The notes under the pieces: generated by a model
What the model saw: only the letters and a program-made list of their open reading frames with translations
What the model was told of the DNA's origin: nothing
Database searches by the model: none
Made by a program: the position numbers and the translations under genes
Source: Idiomarina seosinensis_A
Lineage (GTDB): Bacteria; Pseudomonadota; Gammaproteobacteria; Enterobacterales; Alteromonadaceae
Length of the DNA: 64,000 nucleotides
Assembly: GCF_044797955.1 (NCBI RefSeq)
Contig: NZ_CP085211.1
Span: forward strand, 434,001-498,000
Direction: 5' to 3'
Part shown: piece after piece, positions 33,748-42,473 of the stretch
Layout: every line of letters begins with the position of its first letter
How positions within the stretch are numbered: the stretch's first letter is position 1

Positions 33748-34881
33748 ATGACTAATACCATCGACAAAAAAGTTAACCTTCTTAATCTCAATCGTGAGCA
33801 AATGAAGGAGTTTTTCCGTGATATCGGTGAAAAACCCTTTCGCGCCGATCAGGTCATGAAGTGGCTTTATCATTTTTGCGTTGATGACTTTGATGAGATG
33901 ACGAATCTCAACAAAACGTTACGTCAAAAACTTAAGCAGTTAGCTGAGGTTCGGGCGCCGGAAATTCGCGAGCAGCAGCAGTCGTCGGACGGCACCATCA
34001 AATTTTCGATGACTCTGTTTGACGGCCAGGACGTCGAGACCGTCTGGATCCCTGAGCGTGACCGCGCCACCCTTTGTGTTTCTTCGCAGGTGGGTTGTGC
34101 GCTGGAATGTACTTTCTGTTCCACCGGTGCTCAGGGTTTTAACCGCAACCTGAATGTGGCCGAAATCATTGGCCAGGTATGGCGGGTTAACCAGCTACTG
34201 GGTGCCTATGGTAAAACCGGTATTAAACCCGTGACTAACGTTGTGATGATGGGCATGGGCGAGCCTTTGCTTAATCTGAACAACGTGGTGCCGGCGCTGC
34301 AGTTAATGCTGGATGACTACGGTTTTGGTTTGTCGAAGCGGCGGGTAACCGTCAGTACATCCGGTGTTGTACCGGCACTGGACAAACTAGCCGAACAGCT
34401 GGACGTGATGTTAGCCATTTCGTTACACGCACCCGATGATGAGTTACGAAACGAAATCGTCCCGATTAATAAAAAATACAATATTGAAGAATTTCTGGCC
34501 GCCAGCCGGCGCTATGTTGAGCAGTCTAAAGCGCAACATAAAGTGACCGTAGAGTACGTGATGCTGGATCATGTTAACGATTCCACTGACCAGGCTCATG
34601 CACTGGCGCGCACCTTAAAAGATACCCCTAGTAAAATTAATCTAATCCCCTTTAACCCATTCCCCGGCTCCGGCTATGGCCGTTCCAGTAATTCGCGTAT
34701 CGATCGCTTCGCAAAAGTACTGATGGAGAAGGGCTTCACTGTTATGGTACGGAAAACCCGCGGTGATGATATCGATGCAGCTTGTGGTCAGCTGGTCGGC
34801 GAGGTTGTCGATCGCACCAAACGTATTTTAAAACGTCAGCAGGCAGCCCGCGGCAGCGAGATTGGTGTTAAAGAAAGCTAG
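33748..34881 (+). CDS. rlmN: dual rRNA/tRNA adenine C2-methyltransferase RlmN
   Basis: A 377-residue radical SAM enzyme that methylates C2 of A2503 in 23S rRNA and A37 in some tRNAs. The 4Fe-4S motif is CALECTFC, and the SAM region includes MMGMGEPLLN. The C-terminal cysteine in DDIDAACGQLVG serves the methyl-transfer mechanism. GAGTTTT precedes the ATG. Requirement for Fe-S clusters links it to the unusual isc locus nearby. Confidence 0.97.
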   Translation: MTNTIDKKVNLLNLNREQMKEFFRDIGEKPFRADQVMKWLYHFCVDDFDEMTNLNKTLRQKLKQLAEVRAPEIREQQQSSDGTIKFSMTLFDGQDVETVWIPERDRATLCVSSQVGCALECTFCSTGAQGFNRNLNVAEIIGQVWRVNQLLGAYGKTGIKPVTNVVMMGMGEPLLNLNNVVPALQLMLDDYGFGLSKRRVTVSTSGVVPALDKLAEQLDVMLAISLHAPDDELRNEIVPINKKYNIEEFLAASRRYVEQSKAQHKVTVEYVMLDHVNDSTDQAHALARTLKDTPSKINLIPFNPFPGSGYGRSSNSRIDRFAKVLMEKGFTVMVRKTRGDDIDAACGQLVGEVVDRTKRILKRQQAARGSEIGVKES

Positions 34882-34934
34882 CCGGTAAAGGCGATTGAAA
34901 TAGCGCGGCTGTCCGCGCCCGACAAGGATAGTCG

Positions 34935-35354
34935 ATGAAAAACTGGATACTGTTAGCAGGCTTACTGCTAAGCGGGTGTGCAACAAGCCCGGCTCAGCAG
35001 CTAAGTGAAGCAGGACAAACCCGCCTCACGCTGGGGGTGGAATACATGAAGCGCGGGCAACTTCAGCGGGCCCGCGAACAACTGAATAAAGCCTATCAGG
35101 ATGCCCCGCGCTCCGAAGCCGTCATCATCGCACTGGGTCAATGGTATTTGCGTAAAGAAAAGGTCAATTCGGCGTTGCTACTTTACCAACAAGCGTTATC
35201 ATGGCAACCTATAAGCGGCGCAATGTACTATAACTACGCTATCGCACTTTGTCTGGCCGGCAATACAGAACAAGCGCTACAGCTGTTCGCACAAGCGGAA
35301 CAGCTGCAGCAGCAGGTTGCTGTCAGCCGGGCCCAGTGCTTATCCCGCCGTTAA
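34935..35354 (+). CDS. pilW: short PilW/PilF-like TPR lipoprotein
   Basis: A 139-residue lipoprotein. The lipobox LLLSGC gives a mature Cys15. Two to three TPR-like helices follow (LTLGVEYMKRGQLQRAREQLNKAYQ, ALGQWYLRKEKVNSALLLYQQAL, YYNYAIALCLAGNTEQALQLF). Position between rlmN and rodZ identifies it as PilW/PilF, the pilotin that helps assemble the type IV pilus secretin. Usual length is about 250 residues with six TPRs, so this copy is strongly reduced. The reading frame is intact up to TAA and no frame-shifted remainder follows. Confidence 0.75.
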   Translation: MKNWILLAGLLLSGCATSPAQQLSEAGQTRLTLGVEYMKRGQLQRAREQLNKAYQDAPRSEAVIIALGQWYLRKEKVNSALLLYQQALSWQPISGAMYYNYAIALCLAGNTEQALQLFAQAEQLQQQVAVSRAQCLSRR

Positions 35355-35402
35355 GCCTAAACGGGCGGGGATAGTTAACCAACAGGGAAATACCCAATTA
35401 CC

Positions 35403-36551
35403 ATGACTGCTGATAACAAACCCGAACAACCAGCTGACGATGCGGTAACCCCAACACCAACAGAAACAACTGCAGAACAGCAGCAAGAACCTGTTAAAGG
35501 CGCTGGTGAAATATTAAAAGAAGCGCGGGAAGAAAAAGGCTTAAGTCAACGAGAGGTAGCAGACAATCTGCGGCTAAGAGTGCAGATTATCGAGCTGCTT
35601 GAAGCCGATGATTACGACTCATTCTCGACCCCGACTTTCGTTAAAGGCTATCTGCGTTCCTACGCAAAGCTGCTGGAAATCGATGAGCAGCCAATTTTTG
35701 CCGCCTATCGGGCCAGCGGTAATAAAGAACCCGATACCTCGGTTATGCAAAGTTTTTCCCGTCGGGTTAAGCACGAAGAAAGCGATAATCGACTGATGCT
35801 GATCACCTACGCGGTAATTATTGTTGTTATCGGTCTGGTTATCTGGTGGTGGCAGGACAGTGACTTCAGCTTTGACAAGGCGATGACTGAGGACAGCGAA
35901 GCGACGCAACAAACCACCGCGCAGCCGGCTGGCGATGACGAGCAAGTGATGAATATTGCTCAGCAACCCACCGACGACCAGGATCAGGTGTTAGAGTCGG
36001 AGGTAGAGGCCGGCGATGTCAGTACCTCAGTGACTGACAGTGAAACAACGCCACCGGCAGAAGAGGCCCCACCAACGGTGACCGACACCGAAATGCCGGA
36101 AACTGTGCTGGAGCAGGTTAATGAACCTTCGCCGGCGGCCGAAGCCGAAGCCGAGGCTGAAGAAAGCAGCGGGGAAAATGCGCCAGGCAGTGCGGAAGAA
36201 AGCTCAGCAACTCCCACGGTAGCCGATGAACAACCGATTACCGTCACCGGCACCCAGGACAGCGCCAGTGAACTGGCCGAAGTTAACGAGCCCTCACCAG
36301 CGGCACAAGCCGATCTGGTATTCGAATTTAGTGAAGAGTGCTGGGTTAAAGTTGACGATGCAGCTGGTGAAACACGCGCCGTGGGCGTAAAAGCTGCCGG
36401 CTACACAATGCCGATAGAGGGTGAGGAGCCTTTTGCGGTTACCATCTGTCGGCCCGAAGCCGTTGAAATCACTTATCAGGGTAGTCCGATTGATTTAAGT
36501 GAATTCAGAAAGGCCCGGGTCGCACGTTTTACCATTCCCTCCGGCAATTAA
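35403..36551 (+). CDS. rodZ: cytoskeleton protein RodZ
   Basis: A 382-residue bitopic protein that links MreB to the cell-wall elongation machinery. An N-terminal helix-turn-helix (about 38-105, GLSQREVADNLRLRVQIIELLEADDY) is followed by one membrane helix (about 138-156, LITYAVIIVVIGLVIWWW). A long acidic, Pro/Thr-rich periplasmic linker and a C-terminal DUF4115 beta domain (about 300-380) complete it. The linker contains the element VNEPSPAA twice. Gene order pilW-rodZ-ispG is standard. Confidence 0.92.
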   Translation: MTADNKPEQPADDAVTPTPTETTAEQQQEPVKGAGEILKEAREEKGLSQREVADNLRLRVQIIELLEADDYDSFSTPTFVKGYLRSYAKLLEIDEQPIFAAYRASGNKEPDTSVMQSFSRRVKHEESDNRLMLITYAVIIVVIGLVIWWWQDSDFSFDKAMTEDSEATQQTTAQPAGDDEQVMNIAQQPTDDQDQVLESEVEAGDVSTSVTDSETTPPAEEAPPTVTDTEMPETVLEQVNEPSPAAEAEAEAEESSGENAPGSAEESSATPTVADEQPITVTGTQDSASELAEVNEPSPAAQADLVFEFSEECWVKVDDAAGETRAVGVKAAGYTMPIEGEEPFAVTICRPEAVEITYQGSPIDLSEFRKARVARFTIPSGN

Positions 36552-36583
36552 TTGGTAAATAACGCGTCAGGAATTATTTGGCT

Positions 36584-37696
36584 ATGATGTACGAAAGTCC
36601 CATTAAGCGCAGACCGTCCCGTCGAATTTACGTGGGCAACGTGCCGATAGGCAATGGTGCACCGATTGCGGTGCAGTCAATGACCAATACCGAAACCACC
36701 GACGTGCCGGCAACGCTGCGGCAGATCAATGCGCTGGCCGCTGCCGGTGCTGATATTGTCCGGGTTTCGGTGCCGACTATGGACGCCGCCGAGGCGTTTA
36801 AAGCCATTAAGGCCGAAAGCCCGGTACCCCTGGTTACGGATATTCACTTTGACTACCGCATCGCACTTAAAGTGGCAGAGTACGGCGCTGACTGTTTGCG
36901 CATTAACCCCGGTAACATTGGCCATGAAGACCGCATTAAAGCGGTGGTCGATGCGGCGCGTGATAAACAGATCCCCATTCGTATTGGTGTCAACGGCGGC
37001 TCGCTGGAAAAAGAAATACAGGAAAAATACGGCGAACCCACGCCGGCGGCTCTGGTCGAGTCGGCTATGCGTCATGTTGATATTCTTGACCGGTATGATT
37101 TTCAGGATTTTAAAGTCAGTGTAAAAGCCTCCGATGTGTTTCTGGCTGTCGAGTCCTATCGCCAGCTGGCCCGGCAAATTGAACAACCGCTGCATCTGGG
37201 TATCACCGAAGCCGGCGGTAAGCGCAGTGGCGCAGTAAAATCTTCCATTGGGCTGGGGATGTTACTGGCTGAAGGCATTGGTGACACGCTGCGGGTATCG
37301 CTGGCAGCCGACCCGGTTGAAGAAATCAAAGTCGGTTTTGATATTCTCAAATCACTGCGTATCCGCTCTCGCGGCATTAACTTTATTGCCTGCCCCAGCT
37401 GCTCACGACAGGAGTTTGACGTGATAGGCACTGTCAATGAACTGGAGCAACGGCTGGAAGATATTACCGTAGCGATGGATGTTTCGGTTATCGGTTGTGT
37501 GGTTAATGGCCCCGGCGAAGCCTTAATTGCCGAAGTCGGTCTGGCCGGAGCAAAAAATAAAAGTGGCTTGTACATTGGCGGTGAGCGACAAAAATTAAGA
37601 CTGGATAACAAAGACTTAGTTGACCAGCTGGAACAACAAATCCGGGATCGGGTGGCTTTTTTAGAAAAGCACAAGATTGAGGTAAAAGAAATTTAG
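36584..37696 (+). CDS. ispG: IspG, HMB-PP synthase
   Basis: A 370-residue [4Fe-4S] enzyme of the MEP isoprenoid pathway that converts ME-cPP to HMB-PP. It starts MMYESPIKRRPSRRIYVGNVPIG, similar to the E. coli start. Cluster ligands are in ACPSCSRQEF and CVVNGPGEA. A TTG six bases upstream (36578) is possible but less likely. AGGA lies 11 bases before ATG 36584. Another Fe-S client in this region. Confidence 0.95.
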   Translation: MMYESPIKRRPSRRIYVGNVPIGNGAPIAVQSMTNTETTDVPATLRQINALAAAGADIVRVSVPTMDAAEAFKAIKAESPVPLVTDIHFDYRIALKVAEYGADCLRINPGNIGHEDRIKAVVDAARDKQIPIRIGVNGGSLEKEIQEKYGEPTPAALVESAMRHVDILDRYDFQDFKVSVKASDVFLAVESYRQLARQIEQPLHLGITEAGGKRSGAVKSSIGLGMLLAEGIGDTLRVSLAADPVEEIKVGFDILKSLRIRSRGINFIACPSCSRQEFDVIGTVNELEQRLEDITVAMDVSVIGCVVNGPGEALIAEVGLAGAKNKSGLYIGGERQKLRLDNKDLVDQLEQQIRDRVAFLEKHKIEVKEI

Positions 37697-37704
37697 CTTC
37701 AGGT

Positions 37705-37733
37705 TTTACCCGCCTTAATAAAATCCTTATAAT
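37705..37733 (+). promoter_or_regulatory. hisS promoter
   Basis: TTTACC (37705-37710), a 17-base spacer and TATAAT (37728-37733). It is located 70 bases before the hisS GTG start and upstream of a terminator-like hairpin. Confidence 0.65.
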
Positions 37734-37749
37734 ACGCGTTCATTTTCTA

Positions 37750-37777
37750 AGCTCGCTGACGAAACAGCGGGCTTTTT
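37750..37777 (+). terminator. terminator-like hairpin in the hisS leader
   Basis: AGCTCGCTG (37750-37758) and CAGCGGGCT (37765-37773) pair with one wobble around ACGAAA, then TTTT. It could end the ispG transcript or attenuate hisS transcription from the promoter at 37705. Confidence 0.7.
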
Positions 37778-37804
37778 ATCAGTCAGTGAAGGGAATTTCG
37801 ACCC

Positions 37805-39082
37805 GTGGCCAAATCCATTCAGGCAATTAGAGGTATGAACGACCTGTTACCAGAGCAAAGTCCGGCCTGGCAGCAGGTTGAGTCTGTTATCCGTCAGGTA
37901 GCAGCCAGTTATGGTTACAGCGAAATTCGGATGCCGGTACTGGAGAGCACCGCGCTGTTCAAGCGTTCCATTGGCGAAGTGACCGATATTGTCGAAAAAG
38001 AAATGTACACCTTTGATGACCGCAATGGTGACAGTCTGACACTGCGTCCGGAAGGCACTGCCAGTTGTGTGCGGGCGGGTAATCAGCACGGGTTACTGTA
38101 TAATCAGATTCAGCGACTGTGGTATATGGGGCCGATGTTTCGTTATGAGCGGCCACAAAAGGGCCGTTACCGGCAGTTTCATCAGTTCGGTATTGAAGTG
38201 TTCGGCTTAACCGAGGCCGATGCGGACGCCGAGGTGATATTGCTGTCGGCGCGGCTCTGGAAGGCGTTTGGTATCGGTGACCAAGTCGAGCTGCAGCTTA
38301 ATTCGTTAGGCTCTAATGAAGCGCGCAACCGCTACCGCGAAGCGCTGCACGATTATTTAGTGCAGTATCGTGAGCAGCTGGATGAAGACAGTCAGCGCCG
38401 GCTCAGCAGTAATCCGCTGCGAATTCTTGACAGCAAGGATCCGGCTACACAGCAACTGCTGGCCGATGCACCAAGGCTGTCGGACTACTGGGATGAAGAG
38501 TCACGCCAGCATTTTGAACAATTATGTCAGCGCCTGAGCGAAGCGGGAGTCAGCTACACCTTAAACGAACGACTGGTACGCGGACTGGACTATTATAACC
38601 GCACTGTGTTTGAGTGGGTTACTACGGCTCTGGGTGCTCAGGGTACAGTGTGTGCCGGTGGCCGTTATGACGGGCTGGTGGAGCAGTTGGGCGGTAAAGC
38701 GACGCCGGCTGTCGGTTTTGCTATGGGCATTGAACGTCTGGTCCTGCTGTTACAGGAACAGCACAAGCTGTCACCGCGGCGCGTGGTCGATGCTTATTTG
38801 ATGCCGCTGGGGCAGGCTGCGGAACTAAAAGCACCGGCGATTGCCGAAAAACTGCGGGACGCACTGCCTGAATTGCGCCTGGTTGTGCATTGCGGCGGCG
38901 GCGCCATGAAAAAACAAATGAAAAAAGCGGATAAATCCGGTGCCGAGCTGGCGCTGATTATCGGTGATAACGAATTGGCAGAGCAGCAGATTACGGTTAA
39001 ACCGTTACGCAGCGATGCTGAACAGCAAACATTAAGTCACGCAGAATTAATTGAAACCCTGCGACCACTGACACAAGCGTAA
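37805..39082 (+). CDS. hisS: histidyl-tRNA synthetase
   Basis: A 425-residue class II synthetase. Motif 2 is FRYERPQKGRYRQFHQFG, the histidine-specific loops are LVRGLDYYNRTVFEW and GGRYDGLVEQLGG, and the anticodon-binding domain spans about 330-425. A GTG start at 37805 fits the family start MAKSIQAIRGMNDLLP. GAAGGGA precedes it. It heads the hisS-yfgM-bamB-der set. Confidence 0.97.
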   Translation: MAKSIQAIRGMNDLLPEQSPAWQQVESVIRQVAASYGYSEIRMPVLESTALFKRSIGEVTDIVEKEMYTFDDRNGDSLTLRPEGTASCVRAGNQHGLLYNQIQRLWYMGPMFRYERPQKGRYRQFHQFGIEVFGLTEADADAEVILLSARLWKAFGIGDQVELQLNSLGSNEARNRYREALHDYLVQYREQLDEDSQRRLSSNPLRILDSKDPATQQLLADAPRLSDYWDEESRQHFEQLCQRLSEAGVSYTLNERLVRGLDYYNRTVFEWVTTALGAQGTVCAGGRYDGLVEQLGGKATPAVGFAMGIERLVLLLQEQHKLSPRRVVDAYLMPLGQAAELKAPAIAEKLRDALPELRLVVHCGGGAMKKQMKKADKSGAELALIIGDNELAEQQITVKPLRSDAEQQTLSHAELIETLRPLTQA

Positions 39083-39093
39083 GAGGTGATCCT

Positions 39094-39711
39094 GTGGATC
39101 AGAACGAAGAACAACAAGTTGAACGGTTAAAAGAGTTTTGGGACGAGCACGGCAAAGGGATTATCGCAGGCGCGGTTATCGGTTTTGGATTGTTTTTTGG
39201 CTGGCGTTATTACGGTAACGCGCAGATAGAAGCGCAAAATGAAGCTTCTGCGGGTTATCAACAGATTGCCACCCAACTTGCTCAGGAAAACGCCAACGCA
39301 GTCAACAATGCGCAGCAGTTTATCGACCAGCAGGACGGCTCGTATTACGGCCATCTGGCTTCCTTACAGTTAGCTGAGCATGCGGCTGGTGCGGGCGATT
39401 TGGCGACCGCAGTGACAGCTCTGCAGCAAGTCATTGACGGCAGCAGCGATAACAATTTACTGGCGGTGGCGCGCATTCGTCTGACTCGCGTACTGTTAGC
39501 ACAACAGCAATATGATGCGGCTTTACAGACTATTCAGACCAGCCTGCCACAGTCTTACCAGGCGGCAGCGGCCGAGCTGGAAGGCGATATTTTTGCCGAA
39601 CGGGGCGATAATGAAGCAGCGCGCGAAGCCTATCAGCGTGCATTAGCAGCGGAGGGCGAAGCGATGACACCGGCCCTTGAATTAAAACTGAACAGTCTGG
39701 CCACATCATAA
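39094..39711 (+). CDS. yfgM: YfgM-like membrane TPR protein
   Basis: A 205-residue protein with one N-terminal transmembrane helix (about 20-40, GIIAGAVIGFGLFFGWRYYG) and a periplasmic TPR-like domain. YfgM in E. coli is an ancillary SecYEG subunit that works with the chaperone PpiD. A GTG start at 39094 is used, and the stop overlaps the bamB ATG (TAATG). Confidence 0.9.
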   Translation: MDQNEEQQVERLKEFWDEHGKGIIAGAVIGFGLFFGWRYYGNAQIEAQNEASAGYQQIATQLAQENANAVNNAQQFIDQQDGSYYGHLASLQLAEHAAGAGDLATAVTALQQVIDGSSDNNLLAVARIRLTRVLLAQQQYDAALQTIQTSLPQSYQAAAAELEGDIFAERGDNEAAREAYQRALAAEGEAMTPALELKLNSLATS

Positions 39712-40958
39712 TGCAGGTATTACAAGCGTTAAAAAAATCGACTCACGTTGTCACTCTGTTGGCTCTGACCGCCGCGCTCAGTGGCTGTTCTCTGTTTAGT
39801 GACGACGATGAAGAAATAAAAATCGCACCGCTACAACCCATTAACCAAAGTGTTACACCGCAAGTCAAATGGCGAACCGATGTCGGTGATGGGGTTGGCG
39901 ATTACTTCTCGCGGCTTAACCCCGTTGTGGCCTACGACAAAGTTTATGCGGCTGATCGCCAGGGTGTGGTGATGGCGCTGGACAAAAACAGCGGCGATGC
40001 CGTCTGGGAAGTCGACTTGCATCAGCTGATCAATATTAACGAAGCGTCTGATCAAAACTGGTTCAGTGGTATTTTCTCAAGCCCGTTTCCGGCTCGTATT
40101 TCCGGTGGACTGGTTGCCAGTTATAACAAGGTTTATCTGGGTACCGAAAATGGTGACCTGGTTGCCTTAGACGCTGAAACTGGCGAGCTGGTCTGGCACA
40201 CCGAAGTAGGCAACGAAGTTAATGCAAACCCGGCGGTGGGTGAAGGCCGGGTGGTTGTGCATACAACCGGCGGTAAGGTCATCAGCTATGACGCCGAAGA
40301 CGGTGAAGAACAATGGCAATATGAATACCAGACACCAACGCTGACCTTGCGTGGCTCTTCGGCCCCTACCATCGCCAGTGGTGGAGTGATCGTCGGTGAC
40401 AGCAACGGTACCGCTTCAATCCTGATTGCTAATAACGGACAGCAGGCCTGGACCCAGGCTGTCGGCTCTCCTTCGGGCGCTACCGAACTTGAAGCACTGG
40501 CAGATATTGATGCTAACCCGGTTGTGGTCGGCACCACGGTTTACATGATTGCTTATAACGGCGAGCTTGCGGCCCTTGAGCTGCGCAGTGGAGAAGTTCG
40601 CTGGAAGCGCGATTACAGCGCCTTTGAAAACTTACTGGTGCGTGGTAACCGAATTTATTTAACCGACCACCGCAGTCACCTGTACGCCCTCAATCAGGAC
40701 GGCGGTATCGAATTGTGGAGCAATAATCAGTTATTCGGACGCCAGCTGACAGGCCCTGCCTGGCATGACGGTTACGTTGTCAGTGGTGATTTTGAAGGCT
40801 ACCTGCACTGGTTCGAGGCAGCTGACGGCAGTATTGCCGGCCGCCTGGATGTGGGCGGAAACGGCCTCTATGCACAGCCGGTGATCGATGGCGAAACGCT
40901 TTATACCCAAACCCGTGATGGCGATTTGATTGCCATCCAATTAACTGCAGGAAATTAA
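39711..40958 (+). CDS. bamB: BamB outer-membrane assembly lipoprotein
   Basis: A 415-residue lipoprotein of the BAM complex that inserts beta-barrel proteins. The lipobox LSGC gives a mature cysteine at about residue 26. The remainder is an eight-bladed PQQ-like beta-propeller (YAADRQGVVMALDKNSGDAVWEV, YLGTENGDLVALDAETGELVWHTEVG and others). Length is slightly more than E. coli BamB (392). Confidence 0.95.
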   Translation: MQVLQALKKSTHVVTLLALTAALSGCSLFSDDDEEIKIAPLQPINQSVTPQVKWRTDVGDGVGDYFSRLNPVVAYDKVYAADRQGVVMALDKNSGDAVWEVDLHQLININEASDQNWFSGIFSSPFPARISGGLVASYNKVYLGTENGDLVALDAETGELVWHTEVGNEVNANPAVGEGRVVVHTTGGKVISYDAEDGEEQWQYEYQTPTLTLRGSSAPTIASGGVIVGDSNGTASILIANNGQQAWTQAVGSPSGATELEALADIDANPVVVGTTVYMIAYNGELAALELRSGEVRWKRDYSAFENLLVRGNRIYLTDHRSHLYALNQDGGIELWSNNQLFGRQLTGPAWHDGYVVSGDFEGYLHWFEAADGSIAGRLDVGGNGLYAQPVIDGETLYTQTRDGDLIAIQLTAGN

Positions 40959-40963
40959 TACGA

Positions 40964-42406
40964 ATGTTACCAGTCGTCGCCCTGGTAGGGCGCCCGAATG
41001 TGGGTAAATCCACATTATTTAATCGCTTAACCCGTAGCCGTGATGCACTGGTAGCAGACTTTCCCGGACTGACCCGGGACCGTAAATACGGTCAGGCCAA
41101 TTACGATGGTTATCAGTTCATTGTGGTGGATACCGGTGGTATCCACGGCGATGAAGAAGGTATCGATGAAGTGATGGCCAAGCAATCATTACAGGCCATT
41201 GACGAAGCCGATGTGGTGTTGTTTTTAGTGGACGCCCGGGACGGTGTCACCGTGGGTGATCAGGCTATTGCGGAACATCTGCGTAAACAGCAACAGCAGA
41301 AGAAAGTTTACATGGTCTGTAACAAGATTGACGGCATAGATGCGCAATCGGCAATGGCTGACTTTTACTCGCTGGCACTGGGCGATCTTTATGGTATTGC
41401 AGCGGCCCACGGGCGTGGGGTCGAGCAGCTACTGGAAAGCTGCTTTAAGCCACTGGCCGACGAGTATCCGGATGTGATCGTGCGCGACGAACCAGCGCCT
41501 GAAGATCTTGACCATGACCAAATTGATTACGATGCCCTGCCCTTGAAACTGGCCATTGTCGGCCGGCCCAATGTCGGTAAGTCAACACTAACTAACCGTA
41601 TCCTTGGCGAAGAGCGGGTGGTTGTCTACGATTTACCGGGCACCACCCGGGACTCGGTTTATATCCCGATGCAGCGCGACGAACGCGAGTATATCTTGAT
41701 CGATACCGCCGGCGTGCGCCGCCGCGGTCGCATTGATGAAGCGGTGGAAAAATTTTCGGTGGTGAAAACCCTGCAGGCTATTGAAGAAGCTAATGTGGTG
41801 CTGGTTGTTATTGACGCCCGCGAAACCATCACCGACCAGGATCTTAACCTGATTGGGTTTGCGCTGAATGCCGGCCGCTCTATTGTTATCGCGGTAAACA
41901 AATGGGATGGGCTGGAAAGCGATCATAAAGAAGAAATTAAACGCGAGCTGGACCGGCGGCTGGGTTTTGTCGACTTTGCCCGACTGCACTTTATCTCCGC
42001 CTTACACGGCACCGGCGTTGGCCACTTATTTGAAAGTGTCGAAGAAGCCTACACCAGCGCCACACAGCGCGTCGGTACTTCTAAGCTGACCAAGATCATG
42101 GAAATGGCCCAGGATGAGCATCAGCCGCCGCTGGTTGGTGGGCGTCGGGTAAAACTGAAGTACGCGCACGCCGGTGGCTATAACCCGCCGCGGGTGGTTA
42201 TTCACGGCAACCAGGTCAGTAAATTACCGGGCTCCTATCAACGCTATCTGATTAACTACTTCCGCAAAGCCCTGGGCGTTATGGGAACGCCGATAAAAAT
42301 TGAGTACCGCGAGCCATCAAATCCCTACGAAGGCCGCAAAAATCAGCTGACCCTGTCCCAGCAGCGCAAGCGCAAACGGCTGATGAAATTCATTAAGAAA
42401 AAGTAG
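40964..42406 (+). CDS. der: ribosome assembly GTPase Der
   Basis: A 480-residue GTPase with two G domains in tandem, needed for 50S assembly. P-loops GRPNVGKSTLFN (about 8-19) and GRPNVGKSTLTN (about 203-214), with DTGG/DTAG switch motifs and NKID/NKWD specificity motifs. A KH-like C-terminal domain follows. The TAG stop (42404-42406) lies inside the GTAG head of a REP-like palindrome. Confidence 0.97.
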   Translation: MLPVVALVGRPNVGKSTLFNRLTRSRDALVADFPGLTRDRKYGQANYDGYQFIVVDTGGIHGDEEGIDEVMAKQSLQAIDEADVVLFLVDARDGVTVGDQAIAEHLRKQQQQKKVYMVCNKIDGIDAQSAMADFYSLALGDLYGIAAAHGRGVEQLLESCFKPLADEYPDVIVRDEPAPEDLDHDQIDYDALPLKLAIVGRPNVGKSTLTNRILGEERVVVYDLPGTTRDSVYIPMQRDEREYILIDTAGVRRRGRIDEAVEKFSVVKTLQAIEEANVVLVVIDARETITDQDLNLIGFALNAGRSIVIAVNKWDGLESDHKEEIKRELDRRLGFVDFARLHFISALHGTGVGHLFESVEEAYTSATQRVGTSKLTKIMEMAQDEHQPPLVGGRRVKLKYAHAGGYNPPRVVIHGNQVSKLPGSYQRYLINYFRKALGVMGTPIKIEYREPSNPYEGRKNQLTLSQQRKRKRLMKFIKKK

Positions 42407-42473
42407 GTCGCGTCCTGACGCGACATGAAACAGGCGTCAGGCATCATGAAACGTGCGTCAGGACGCACGTTAC
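42403..42473. repeat. pair of REP-like palindromes between der and hslO
   Basis: First unit: GTAG (42403-42406) then GTCGCGTCCTGACGCGAC (42407-42424). Second unit on the other strand: CGTGCGTCAGGACGCACG (42452-42469) followed by TTAC, which reads GTAA on the minus strand. der ends with the TAG of the first head and hslO ends with the TAA of the second (42470-42472). A diverged CAGGCGTCAGGC piece lies between. The structure is that of an inverted REP pair and it may also terminate both genes. Confidence 0.85.
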
